This document shows, one piece after another, positions 17,743-26,233 of a DNA stretch of 64,000 bases. Source of the DNA: Streptomyces sp. NBC_01429 (lineage in GTDB: Bacteria; Actinomycetota; Actinomycetes; Streptomycetales; Streptomycetaceae); assembly GCF_036231945.1 (NCBI RefSeq), contig NZ_CP109599.1:558001-622000 (forward strand), read 5' to 3'. Each line of letters begins with the position of its first letter. Positions within the stretch are counted from its first letter, which is position 1. The position numbers and the translations under genes are program-made. The notes under the pieces were generated by a model, which was not told the DNA's origin, ran no database searches, and saw nothing but the letters and a program-made list of their open reading frames with translations.

Positions 17743-19119
17743 ATGGCTGCTCCCCAGGAAGCCGTCGCCGGGGCCACACGCCCGGCCGGCCCGTCCCCGT
17801 CCCCCGGCCGCAGCAGAGCTCGTTTCATGATCGTCGCGCTGCTGTTCGTGGTCTCCACGCTCAACAACGCCGACCGCGCGATCCTGTCCATCACGGGAAC
17901 CGAGATCCAGGGCCAGATCGGCATCAGCGACATCACGCTGGGCTATCTGTTCTCCGCCTTCTCCTGGGCCTACATGCTGGCGCAGCTGCCCGGCGGCTGG
18001 ATCGTGGACAAGTGGGGCGCCCGCAAGGTGTACGCGGGCAGCATCCTCGCTTGGTCGGTGGCGACGATGCTCCAGGGCTTCGTCCCGCTGTTCGGCATCG
18101 CCTCGGCGATGATCGCGCTGTTCGTCCTGCGGATCGCGGTCGGCCTGGCCGAAGGACCGGCCTACCCGACCAACGGACGGGTGGTGGCGACCTGGTTCCC
18201 CGCGGCCGAACGCGGCACCGCCTCCGCCATCTTCAACTCCTCGCAGTACGCGGCGCCGGTGGTCTTCACCCCGTTCATGGCCTGGCTCACGCACGGCTGG
18301 GGCTGGCCGTCCGCGTACTTCGTCATGGGCGGCGTGGGGATCCTGCTCAGCGTCTGGTGGTGGGTGGCCTACCGCCAGCCGCGCGAGCACCCGCGCGTCA
18401 ACCGGGCCGAGCTGGAGCACCTGGTCGAGGGCGGCGCGCTCGTCGACATCGAGGAGGCCGCGTCCGTCGGCACGAAGTCGGGGGTGGACACCTGGTCCGT
18501 CGTACGGCAGTTGCTCACCAGCCGCATGATGATCGGCCTCTACATGGGCCAGTTCTTCATCACCACGATCGTCTACTTCTTCCTGACCTGGTTCCCGATC
18601 TACCTGATCAAGGAACTCGGCATGCCCCTGCTGGAGGCCGGATTCACCGCGTCCATACCCGCTCTCTTCGGCTTCATCGGCGGGATCCTCGGCGGTCTGC
18701 TCTCGGACGCGCTGCTGCGTCGCGGCATGTCGGTGACCGCGGCCCGCAAGATCCCCATCGTCGCCGGTCTGTCGCTGTCCACCTGCATCATCGCCTGCGC
18801 CTGGACCTCGACACAGACGGTGGTCATCGTGCTGATGGCGATGGCGTTCTTCGGCAAGGGGCTGGGCAGCCTCGGCTGGACCGTCGTCTCGGACACCTCC
18901 CCGAAGGAGGCCGCCGGTCTGTCCGGGGGCCTGTTCAACACCTTCGCCAACCTGGCCGGGATCACCACCCCGATCGTCATCGGCTACGTCGTCGACATCA
19001 CGGGGTCCTTCGACGGCGCGCTGATCTTCGTCGGTGCCTCCGGTCTGGCCGCTGTGCTGTCCTTCGTGCTGGTCGTGGGCCGTATCGAACGTATCCATCT
19101 CAAGGAGGCCACCCCGTGA
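17743..19119 (+). CDS. MFS transporter, anion:cation symporter (ACS)-like family
   Basis: A 458-residue, 12-helix carrier starting at ATG 17743 (an in-frame ATG at 17653 adds a non-hydrophobic tail). It shows NNADRAILSITG in helix 1, the MFS loop GGWIVDKWGARKVYAG and RIAVGLAEGPAYPTN, typical of the ACS family that takes up hexuronates, galactonate, phthalate or tartrate with protons. A conserved helix 7-9 region follows a central linker. Within this locus it is the likely importer of the carboxylic acid being degraded. Confidence 0.88.
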   Translation: MAAPQEAVAGATRPAGPSPSPGRSRARFMIVALLFVVSTLNNADRAILSITGTEIQGQIGISDITLGYLFSAFSWAYMLAQLPGGWIVDKWGARKVYAGSILAWSVATMLQGFVPLFGIASAMIALFVLRIAVGLAEGPAYPTNGRVVATWFPAAERGTASAIFNSSQYAAPVVFTPFMAWLTHGWGWPSAYFVMGGVGILLSVWWWVAYRQPREHPRVNRAELEHLVEGGALVDIEEAASVGTKSGVDTWSVVRQLLTSRMMIGLYMGQFFITTIVYFFLTWFPIYLIKELGMPLLEAGFTASIPALFGFIGGILGGLLSDALLRRGMSVTAARKIPIVAGLSLSTCIIACAWTSTQTVVIVLMAMAFFGKGLGSLGWTVVSDTSPKEAAGLSGGLFNTFANLAGITTPIVIGYVVDITGSFDGALIFVGASGLAAVLSFVLVVGRIERIHLKEATP

Positions 19120-20000
19120 CGGCACCGCAGACCCCCGAGAGCCACGACGCCTGGCGGGGGCGGCACGAGGAGGCCGAGGACACGCTGAGCGCGGACACGG
19201 TCCGCGCGCTGGCCGCCGTCCTGGACCGCGCACCGGACGGTACGGACGCGGCGCCGCCCCTCGCGCACTGGCTCTGTTTCCAGCCCCGAGCGCCACAGAG
19301 CGAGCTGGGCCCCGACGGACACCCCCGGCGCGGCGGCTTCCTGCCGCCCGTCCGGCTGCCCCGCCGCATGTGGGCCGGCGGCGCCCTCACCTTCTCGCGT
19401 CCGCTGCGCACCGGTGAACCGGTCCGCCGCAGGTCGGTCGTCGCGGACGTACGGGAGCGCGAGGGACGCGGCGGTCCGCTGGTCTTCGTCGGTGTCGACC
19501 ACGAACTGCGGCAGGGGGGCGCCGTCGTCCTCACCGAGCGGCAGGACATCGTCTACCGGGCCGCCGAAGGCGCCGCCCCGGCATCCGGCCCGGCATCCGG
19601 CCCGGCACAGAGCGCTCCACGGGAGCGGCCGCCCGAGGAGGCGCCCGCGCCCGGAACGTGGCAGCGCTCCCTCGTACCGGACCCGGTGCTGCTGTTCCGC
19701 TACTCCGCGCTGACGTTCAACGGGCACCGCATCCACTACGACCGCGCCTACGCGCGGCAGGAAGAGGGCTACCCCGGGCTCGTCGTGCACGGGCCGCTCA
19801 CGGCGACGCTGCTGCTGGACCTCTACGTCGGGCGGCGGCCCGGCGCCCGCGTCACCGGCTTCCGCTTCCGCGCGCTGCGACCGGCCTTCGACGGTCGGGA
19901 ACTCACCCTGCACGGCACGCCGACGGAGGCGGGCGCCGTCCTGTACGCCGCCGACGACCAAGGACGGACCGTGATGAGCGCGGAGGTGGACGCCGCATGA
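19116..20000 (+). CDS. MaoC/FAS1-like dehydratase (mesaconyl-/itaconyl-CoA hydratase-like)
   Basis: A 294-residue protein with a GTG start in the MFS stop and AAGGAGG nine bases upstream. The N-terminal hotdog holds GGALTFSRPLRTGEPVRR. The C-terminal hotdog holds LLFRYSALTFNGHRIHYDRAYA and YPGLVVHGPLTATLLLDL, the pattern of mesaconyl-C4-CoA and itaconyl-CoA hydratases of the HTD2-like group. A short repeat (ASGPASGPA) sits in the linker. Beside a CitE-type lyase it would fit hydration of a branched unsaturated C5 dicarboxyl-CoA. Confidence 0.8.
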   Translation: MTAPQTPESHDAWRGRHEEAEDTLSADTVRALAAVLDRAPDGTDAAPPLAHWLCFQPRAPQSELGPDGHPRRGGFLPPVRLPRRMWAGGALTFSRPLRTGEPVRRRSVVADVREREGRGGPLVFVGVDHELRQGGAVVLTERQDIVYRAAEGAAPASGPASGPAQSAPRERPPEEAPAPGTWQRSLVPDPVLLFRYSALTFNGHRIHYDRAYARQEEGYPGLVVHGPLTATLLLDLYVGRRPGARVTGFRFRALRPAFDGRELTLHGTPTEAGAVLYAADDQGRTVMSAEVDAA

Positions 20001-20911
20001 CCGGCCAGGCACCCGGCGCCGCGCGGTCGCTGCTGTTCGTGCCCGCCGGAGACGAACGACTCCTCGCGAAGGCACATCTGCGGGGCGCGCACGGACTGGT
20101 CCTCGACCTGGAGGACGCCGTACCGGAATCCGGGAAGGAAGCGGCCCGCCGCGCCCTGCCCGGCCACATCGACCGGCTGGCCGCCGAGGGCCAGTACCTG
20201 GTGGTACGCACCGGGTCGGTCCGCGAGGAGTGGGAGAAGGACCTGCGGGCCGCGCTCCGTCCCGGCCTGCGAGCGGTGATGCTGCCCAAGGCCGAACACC
20301 CGGAGCAGCTCGCCGGGATGGCCGCGTTCCTCGACGCGGCGGAGCGGGAGCGCGGGCTGCCCGAGGGGGCGGTCGGACTGATCGCGCTGATCGAGTCGCC
20401 GGCCGCGCTGTTCGCGCTGCCGGCCCTGGCGAAGGCACCCCGGGTGCGCGCGCTGGCGTTCGGCAGCGAGGACTTCTCGCTGGCGCTGGGCGTGGCGCCC
20501 ACGCCGTCGGTGCTGACCGAGCCGTGCCGCTGGATCGCGCTGGCGGCCTCGGCCGCCGGGATCGGCTCCTTCGCGCTGCCGCTCTCGCTGGCCGTCCTGG
20601 ACCGGCCCGACGCGCTCGCGGAGGCCGCGCGGCGGGCCCGGGGGCTGGGCGTCACCGGGGCGCTGTGCGTCCACCCCAAGCAGGTCGCCGCCGTCAACGC
20701 GGCCTGGGCACCCGACGACACCGAGATCGGCTGGGCCCGCAGGGTGACCGCGGCCTGGGACACCGCGGGCCGCGGCGGACCCGCGCCGGGCGTCATCCGC
20801 GTCGACGGACAGATGGTCGACGCGCCCGTCCTGCGCCGCGCGCGCGGCCTCCTCGCCGCGATACCGGCCGGGGAACACCCGGAGAACACCGACCCTGGAG
20901 GGGGCAGATGA
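19997..20911 (+). CDS. HpcH/HpaI (CitE-like) CoA-ester lyase
   Basis: A 304-residue TIM-barrel lyase starting at ATG 19997 within the previous stop. CitE-type motifs are RSLLFVPAGDERLLAKA, GLVLDLEDAVPE (metal Asp/Glu), LVVRTGS, GLIALIESPAAL (metal Glu) and ALAFGSEDF (metal Asp). Members cleave citramalyl-CoA, malyl-CoA or citryl-ACP to an acetyl-CoA (or acyl-CoA) plus a 2-oxo acid. With a mesaconyl/itaconyl-type hydratase upstream and a CoA-transferase downstream, (S)-citramalyl-CoA lyase is a plausible role. Malyl- or HMG-like substrates remain open. Confidence 0.85.
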   Translation: MTGQAPGAARSLLFVPAGDERLLAKAHLRGAHGLVLDLEDAVPESGKEAARRALPGHIDRLAAEGQYLVVRTGSVREEWEKDLRAALRPGLRAVMLPKAEHPEQLAGMAAFLDAAERERGLPEGAVGLIALIESPAALFALPALAKAPRVRALAFGSEDFSLALGVAPTPSVLTEPCRWIALAASAAGIGSFALPLSLAVLDRPDALAEAARRARGLGVTGALCVHPKQVAAVNAAWAPDDTEIGWARRVTAAWDTAGRGGPAPGVIRVDGQMVDAPVLRRARGLLAAIPAGEHPENTDPGGGR

Positions 20912-21768
20912 GCAGCGCACACGTCCGGCTGACGATCACGGAAGGGGTGGCGACCGTCGTCTTCGACAACCCGCCCCTGCACGTGTGGAACGCCGCGATG
21001 ACCCGCGGCCTGGCCGCAGCGCTGGACACGGTGGAGGGCGACGCGTCCGTCGGCGTCGTGATCCTGACCGGCGCCGGGGACCGGGCGTTCTGCGCGGGCT
21101 CCGACATCGCCGAGTTCGCCACGATGCGGGCGCCGGGCGAGGCGGTGGCGAGGAAGCTCCGCCCGCAGCACGAGCTGTTCGCGCGGCTGGCGTCCTTCCC
21201 CCGGCCGGTGATCGCCGCGCTGAACGGGCACACGCTCGGCGGCGGTCTGGAGATCGCCGTGTGCTGCGACCTGATCGTGGCCGAGGAGCAGATCAGCATC
21301 GGTTCGCCGGAGATCAGGCTCGGCGTCTTCCCCAGCAGCGGGGGCACGTTCCGTGTCGCCCGCCGGATCGGGGCCGGGCGTGCCAAGGAGATGCAGCTGC
21401 TCGGCGAGCAGGTGGACGCGGCGACCGCGCTGGCCTGGGGTCTGGTCAACCGGGTGGCCCCGCGCGGCGGGGCGGTCGGTGTCGCGCGGGAGCTGGCGGC
21501 CGTCCTGCTGCGGCGTCCGCCCCGCTCGCTGGCGCTGTGCAAATCGGTGATCGACGCGGCACACGACCTCACCGAGGAAGAACTGATCGAACGCTCGCTG
21601 GCCGCCAGCGACGAGGCGTTCACCTCCGCCGAGAGCGCGGAGGGGGTACGGGCGTTCCTCGCCAAGCGCGCCCCCGACTTCCGTGCCCCGTCCGACTTCC
21701 TCACCCCGCCCGGCCGTTCCGTCGAGCAGCCCGTCGAGCGTTCCGTCGAGAAGGAGACTCACGCATGA
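20908..21768 (+). CDS. Enoyl-CoA hydratase/isomerase (crotonase) family protein
   Basis: A 286-residue crotonase with an ATG in the previous stop codon. It has the CoA-binding FCAGSDIAEF, the oxyanion-hole GHTLGGGLEIAVCCDL and SPEIRLGVFPSSGGTFR, in which the first catalytic Glu is placed as in hydratases. A loosely conserved tail repeats a VEQPVERSVEK-like stretch. It probably hydrates or isomerises an enoyl-CoA intermediate. Confidence 0.9.
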   Translation: MSSAHVRLTITEGVATVVFDNPPLHVWNAAMTRGLAAALDTVEGDASVGVVILTGAGDRAFCAGSDIAEFATMRAPGEAVARKLRPQHELFARLASFPRPVIAALNGHTLGGGLEIAVCCDLIVAEEQISIGSPEIRLGVFPSSGGTFRVARRIGAGRAKEMQLLGEQVDAATALAWGLVNRVAPRGGAVGVARELAAVLLRRPPRSLALCKSVIDAAHDLTEEELIERSLAASDEAFTSAESAEGVRAFLAKRAPDFRAPSDFLTPPGRSVEQPVERSVEKETHA

Positions 21769-22961
21769 CCCGCGCGGCCATCGTCGCCCCTGTCCGTACC
21801 CCCATCGGTGCCTTCGGCGGCAGCCTGCGGCAGGTGCCCGTGGAGAAGCTGGGCGCCACCGTCGCGAAGGCGACCGTCGAGCGGGCCGGTCTCGATCCCG
21901 CCCTGATCGAGGACGTGGTCTTCGCCCAGTCCTACGCGAACAGCGAGACGCCGTGCGTCGGCCGCTGGATCGCGCTGGAGGCCGGATTCCCCGTCGAGGT
22001 CGCCGGGATGCAGCTGGACCGGCGCTGCGGCGGCGGGCTCCAGGCCATCGCCACGGCGGCCATGATGGTGCAGTCCGGGGCGGCCGAGGTCGTCATGGCG
22101 GGCGGCGTCGAGAGCATGAGCAATGTCGAGTACTACACGACCGACATGCGCTGGGGCGGGCGCTTCGGCTCCACCGTCTTCCACGACCGGCTCGACCGGG
22201 GCCGTGAACGGGCCCAGCCCGTCGAGCGGTTCGGGGAGATCTCCGGGATGATCGAGACCGCTGAGAACCTGGCCGGCGACTACGGGATCACCCGCGAGCA
22301 GGCCGACGCCTACGCCGTCCGCAGCCAGCGGCGGGCGGCGGCGGCCTGGGAATCCGGCGCCTTCGCCGACGAGGTCGTCCCGGTGACGGTGCCACAGCGC
22401 AAAGGCGGTCCCGTGGTCTTCGACCGCGACGAGGGCATACGTCCCGACACCTCGCCGGAGAAGCTGGCGGGACTGCGCGCGGTGGAGCCCGGTGGGATCG
22501 TCACCGCGGGCAACGCCTGTCAGCAGAACGACGCCGCGGCGGCCTGCCTGGTCGTCTCCGAGGACCTGCTGGAGCCGCTGGGACTGACCCCGATCGCCTA
22601 CCTCAAGGGCTGGGCCGCGGCGGGGTGCGAGCCCTCCCGTATGGGCATCGGCCCCGTTCCCGCCACCGAGCGCCTCCTGAAGCGGCTGGGCATGAGCCTG
22701 GCGGACATGGACCTGATCGAGGTGAACGAGGCATTCGCCTGCCAGGTGCTCGCGGTGCTCGGCGCCTGGGGCATCGACGACACGGAGCGCGTCAATGTCA
22801 ACGGTTCCGGTATCTCGCTGGGGCACCCCGTGGGCGCGACCGGTGTGCGCGTCATGACCACGCTGCTGCACGAACTGGAGCGGCGCGACGCCCGGTTCGG
22901 ACTGGAGACCATGTGCATCGGGGGAGGTCAGGGCATTGCAGCCGTCTTCGAACGCCCCTGA
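21765..22961 (+). CDS. Thiolase-family acetyl-CoA acyltransferase
   Basis: A 398-residue thiolase, ATG overlapping the crotonase stop. Catalytic features are the nucleophilic Cys in LDRRCGGGLQA, MAGGVESMSN, the His in NEAFACQV and NGSGISLGHPVGATG, and the C-terminal Cys in ETMCIGGGQG. It would release acetyl-CoA (or propionyl-CoA) from a 3-oxoacyl-CoA. Its presence implies a beta-oxidation-like step in addition to the lyase step. Confidence 0.93.
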   Translation: MTRAAIVAPVRTPIGAFGGSLRQVPVEKLGATVAKATVERAGLDPALIEDVVFAQSYANSETPCVGRWIALEAGFPVEVAGMQLDRRCGGGLQAIATAAMMVQSGAAEVVMAGGVESMSNVEYYTTDMRWGGRFGSTVFHDRLDRGRERAQPVERFGEISGMIETAENLAGDYGITREQADAYAVRSQRRAAAAWESGAFADEVVPVTVPQRKGGPVVFDRDEGIRPDTSPEKLAGLRAVEPGGIVTAGNACQQNDAAAACLVVSEDLLEPLGLTPIAYLKGWAAAGCEPSRMGIGPVPATERLLKRLGMSLADMDLIEVNEAFACQVLAVLGAWGIDDTERVNVNGSGISLGHPVGATGVRVMTTLLHELERRDARFGLETMCIGGGQGIAAVFERP

Positions 22962-24129
22962 ACAGCGGCGCGGTCCCCTGGCGGGGCTGCGCGTCGTCGA
23001 GGTCTCGGCCTTCGTCGCCGCCCCGCTCGCGTCCATGACCCTGGCCCAGCTGGGCGCCGAGGTGATCCGGATCGACCCCGTCGGCGGAGGCATCGACTAC
23101 CACCGCTGGCCGGAGACCGATGACGGGACCAGTCTCTACTGGGCCAGTCTCAACAAGGGCAAGCGGTCGGTGACGCTCCCGCTCAACACCCCGGAGGGAC
23201 AGCGGGAGGCGGCCCGGATCATCTGCGCGGACGGTCCGGGCGCGGGCATACTCGTCACCAATCTGCCGGCGCGCGGCTGGCTCGGCTACGAGCAGCTCTC
23301 CGCGCTGCGGCCGGACCTGATCATGATGCGGTTGCAGGGTGACCACGACGGCTCCCCCGCGGTCGACTACTCCGTCAACTGCGCCAGCGGCTTCCCGCAC
23401 GCCACCGGCGACGACCCCGCGCCGGTCAACCACGTCCTGCCTGCCTGGGACATCGCCGCCGGGCTCTACCTGACGGTGGGTCTGCTGGCCGCCGAGCGCC
23501 GCCGGCAGGCGACGGGCCGGGGCCAGGAAGTCACGCTGGCCCTGTCGGATGTCATGCTCGCCACCGTCGGAAACCTCGGCTATCTCGCGGACGTCCAGAT
23601 CAACGGCGCCTCCCGGGAGCCGATCGGCAACAGCCTCTACGGGGCCTTCGGACGGGACTTCGGCACCGCCGACGGCCGCCGCGTCATGGTCGTGGCCCTC
23701 ACCACGCGCCAGTTCCGGTCGCTGGGCCGGGCCACCGGCCTCACCGAGAAGCTGGAGATGACCGGCCCGCTGATGGACGTGGACCTGACGACGGAGGGCG
23801 GCCGCTACGCCGCCCGGCACGCCATCGCCGCCGTACTCGAACCCTGGTTCGCGTCGCGGACGCTGGCCGAACTGCGGTCCGTGTTCGAGGACTCGGGGGT
23901 GCTGTGGGGGCCGTACCAGACGTTTCGGCAGCTGGTCGAGGAGGACCCGCGCTGCTCGGCGCAAAACCCGCTGTTCTCCTGGATGGAGCAGCCGGGCATC
24001 GGCAAACTCCTCGCCCCGGGTTCACCGCTGGTGTTCTCCGCCGACCCGGCGCCGGTGGCCGCGCCGGCGCCCCTGCTGGGGGCGGACACCGACGCTGTTC
24101 AGTCCCGGGGAGGGAACGCGCGGAGGTGA
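22936..24129 (+). CDS. CaiB/BaiF-type (family III) CoA-transferase
   Basis: A 397-residue family III CoA-transferase. The only reasonable start is TTG 22936, inside the thiolase gene (26-bp overlap), preceded by GGGAGGTCAGGG. Motifs are GLRVVEVSAFVAAPLASMTLAQLGAEVIRI, a LNKGKRSVTL-like CoA loop and the central domain with the PSN-like region. The catalytic Asp is expected in the SVNCASGFPHATGDDP region, which is unusual, since many members show GxDLxxQA. It probably moves CoA from succinyl-CoA or a product CoA ester onto the starting acid. Confidence 0.85.
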   Translation: MQPSSNAPEQRRGPLAGLRVVEVSAFVAAPLASMTLAQLGAEVIRIDPVGGGIDYHRWPETDDGTSLYWASLNKGKRSVTLPLNTPEGQREAARIICADGPGAGILVTNLPARGWLGYEQLSALRPDLIMMRLQGDHDGSPAVDYSVNCASGFPHATGDDPAPVNHVLPAWDIAAGLYLTVGLLAAERRRQATGRGQEVTLALSDVMLATVGNLGYLADVQINGASREPIGNSLYGAFGRDFGTADGRRVMVVALTTRQFRSLGRATGLTEKLEMTGPLMDVDLTTEGGRYAARHAIAAVLEPWFASRTLAELRSVFEDSGVLWGPYQTFRQLVEEDPRCSAQNPLFSWMEQPGIGKLLAPGSPLVFSADPAPVAAPAPLLGADTDAVQSRGGNARR

Positions 24130-24275
24130 GGGAGTAAGCGGAGGGGGCTGTACCGGTAGTGCGGATGATCTTCCGGTGGGTAGGGTGCGCCCTCGGGCAC
24201 CGGACACCTGTCCGCACACTGCCCTCAGGACTCCGCACGTGACCGCGCGGCGACGGTCGCCTCCGTGGCCGGAAA

Positions 24276-25157
24276 GTGAGCAGACAGATGCAACCGACGT
24301 TCGTACTGGTTCACGGAGCCTTCGCCAACTCGTTCTCCTTCGCGCCGCTCCAGGCCGAACTCGGCCTCCTCGGGCACCGTTCGGTCGCCGTCGACCTGCC
24401 GGGCCACGGATTCGGGGCGACCTATTCGCGCGCCTATCAGGCCCCGCAGGATCTCGGACGGCTCGCCACCGAGCCCGGCTCGATCAGGGGCGTCACGCTC
24501 GCCGACAACGCGGCGCACCTGATCGGGATCCTGGAACGGGCCAAGCGGAACGGCCCGGTGATCCTGGTCGCCCACAGCCGCGGCGGCATCACGGCCACGG
24601 CGGCGGCCAACGCGCGGCCGGACCTGATCGACCGCATCGTCTACGTGTCGGCCTGGTGCCCGGTCCGGCTCGACGTCGGCGACTACTACGCCGAGCCGGA
24701 GATGGCCACGGTCGACGCCGCCTCGCTGGTTCCGGCGATGGCCGGGAACCCGGCCGAACTCGGCCTGCTGCGCACCAACTTCCGCACCGCGGATCCGGCC
24801 GTGCTCGCGGCGTTCAAGGCGGCCTTCCTCGCCGACGGCACCGACGCGGAGTTCCTGACCTTCCTGAACACCTTCCAGCCCGACGAGAACCTGGACGCCG
24901 GTACCTCCGACGACCGGGCGCAGGCCGCGACCTGGGGCCGCGTCCCGAAGACCTTCGTCCGCCTGGCCGACGACACGAGTCTGCCGCTCGCCCTCCAGGA
25001 CCGGCTGATCCGCGAGGGCGACGAGCTGACGCCGGACAACCCGTACGACGTCCGCACGCTTGAGGGCAGCCACCTGAAGTGGCTGACCGACCCGGCGCCG
25101 GCGGCCCGGGTCCTGGGGGAACTCGCCTCGCTGCCGGCCGCGGCGGCCCGGTCATGA
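24276..25157 (+). CDS. Alpha/beta-fold hydrolase (HNL/esterase-like)
   Basis: A 293-residue alpha/beta hydrolase, GTG 24276 or ATG 24288. FVLVHGAFANSFSF is the oxyanion region, VAHSRGG carries the nucleophilic Ser, and the C-terminal LEGSHLKWLTDP carries the catalytic His. The pattern matches the salicylate esterase/hydroxynitrile lyase-like group of small hydrolases. It is a single gene convergent with the NmrA-type reductase gene, and no substrate is suggested by context. Confidence 0.85.
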   Translation: MSRQMQPTFVLVHGAFANSFSFAPLQAELGLLGHRSVAVDLPGHGFGATYSRAYQAPQDLGRLATEPGSIRGVTLADNAAHLIGILERAKRNGPVILVAHSRGGITATAAANARPDLIDRIVYVSAWCPVRLDVGDYYAEPEMATVDAASLVPAMAGNPAELGLLRTNFRTADPAVLAAFKAAFLADGTDAEFLTFLNTFQPDENLDAGTSDDRAQAATWGRVPKTFVRLADDTSLPLALQDRLIREGDELTPDNPYDVRTLEGSHLKWLTDPAPAARVLGELASLPAAAARS

Positions 25158-25198
25158 CCGCGGCCGGGTGACCGACCGCGCCCGGAGGACGGGCGGCG

Positions 25199-26062
25199 TC
25201 ATGTCGTACGTCCTCCGTTTCGTGCCCTCTCCCGTTCGGCGACGTCGCGGAAGCCGCGCGGCGGGCGGCCGGTGAGGCGCTGGACGGCGTCGGTGGTGCG
25301 GTCCTCGGCTCCCGCGGCGACGGCGCGGTCCAGACCGGCCAGCATCGCGGCGAACTCCGGAGGGATCCCCGCCGCCGTGAGGTGATCGCGCATCTCCTCG
25401 TAGGACAGCTGACGGTGGGTCACGGGCCGGCCGGTGACCTCGGTGGTGATCCTCGCGATGTCGTCGTAGCCGAGCGCCTCCGGTCCGGTGAGGACCGGGT
25501 CGGTGTTGGGGGCGCGGTCGTCGGTCAGGGCGCGCACGGCGACGGCCGCGATGTCGTCGGCGTCGACGAAGCCGACGCGTCCGTTCCCGGCGGCCGTGCG
25601 GATCGTGCCGTTCTCCCGGATGCTGAGGGCGTGCGCGTGCGTGCCCGTGAAATTCTGCATGAACCAGGACGGCCGCAGCACCGCCCACTCGTCGAACAGG
25701 CCGGGCAGGGCCTGGTGCACCTTCCCCACCGCCGAGCCGCCCTCGGGAATGGCCGAGGAGCTGAGGAGCACCGCTCGGCGTACGGCGGCGGCGCGGGCCC
25801 GCTGGAGGAAGGGCAGCATGACCGCCGCCGGGTCGGGGTCGCCCAGGGGCGGTATGAGGTAGACCCGGTCCACCCCGTCGAGGGCACCGGCGTGGGAGTC
25901 GGGGTCGTACCAGTCGAAGCGGACCGGCTCCGCGCCCGGGACCGGGGCGGCGCGCCGGCCGGCGGCCTTCACCCGCCGGCCCGAGGCGACCAGCCGCGCG
26001 GCGGTCCGGCTGCCGGTGGTGCCGGTGGCTCCGATCACCAGGGTCGCGCGGGGCGCGCTCAT
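25199..26062 (-). CDS. NmrA-family NAD(P)-binding reductase
   Basis: A 287-residue atypical SDR. ATLVIGATGTTGSRTAARL is the NAD(P) loop, RVKAAGRR follows strand 2, and VRRAVLLSSSAIPEGG and LRPSWFMQNF are typical of NmrA-like quinone or isoflavone-reductase-type proteins. ATG 26062 overlaps the stop of a 26-codon small ORF upstream (ATGA). It is divergent from the TetR gene at 26234 across a twin-palindrome operator and is the likely target of that regulator. Confidence 0.87.
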   Translation of the reverse strand: MSAPRATLVIGATGTTGSRTAARLVASGRRVKAAGRRAAPVPGAEPVRFDWYDPDSHAGALDGVDRVYLIPPLGDPDPAAVMLPFLQRARAAAVRRAVLLSSSAIPEGGSAVGKVHQALPGLFDEWAVLRPSWFMQNFTGTHAHALSIRENGTIRTAAGNGRVGFVDADDIAAVAVRALTDDRAPNTDPVLTGPEALGYDDIARITTEVTGRPVTHRQLSYEEMRDHLTAAGIPPEFAAMLAGLDRAVAAGAEDRTTDAVQRLTGRPPRGFRDVAERERARNGGRTT

Positions 26063-26139
26063 CGGGTGCTCCTGACGAAGTCGGTGCCGGGTTCCTGGAG
26101 GGGGCGGTACAGGTCCGCCGGTGCCGTGTTCGTGGTCAT
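26059..26139 (-). CDS. 26-residue small ORF translationally coupled to the NmrA-type gene
   Basis: ATG 26139 is preceded by GGACGGAGCCCTC, a good Shine-Dalgarno. The frame runs 26 codons and its TGA overlaps the ATG of the reductase gene. The peptide begins MTTNTAPADLYR, which to my eye resembles the N-terminus of SnoaL-like (nuclear transport factor 2 fold) proteins often found beside such reductases, and ends GTDFVRSTR. It may be the deletion remnant of such a gene, kept as a leader that couples translation. It could also be a chance leader ORF. Confidence 0.45.
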   Translation of the reverse strand: MTTNTAPADLYRPLQEPGTDFVRSTR

Positions 26140-26161
26140 GAGGGCTCCGTCCCGTACAATA

Positions 26162-26210
26162 CGGACCACGGGTCCGCTTTTGTGGCCGACGATACGGACC
26201 GCCGGTCCGT
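26162..26210. promoter_or_regulatory. Twin palindromic operator of the divergent TetR-type regulator
   Basis: CGGACC-ACG-GGTCCG (26162-26176) and ACGGACC-GCC-GGTCCGT (26194-26210) are two perfect interrupted palindromes of the same half-site, both preceded by ATA/ATAC. Their centres are 33 bp apart, about three helical turns, between the NmrA-type reductase and TetR genes. This is the arrangement expected for cooperative binding of two TetR dimers and autoregulation. Confidence 0.75.
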
Positions 26211-26233
26211 TTTGCAAACGGAGGAGCGAGTTC

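Noticed and set aside
25145-25170. CGGTCATGACCG palindrome between the convergent hydrolase and NmrA-type genes as a terminator
   Set aside because: It overlaps the last codons of the hydrolase and has a short, interrupted stem with no T tract.
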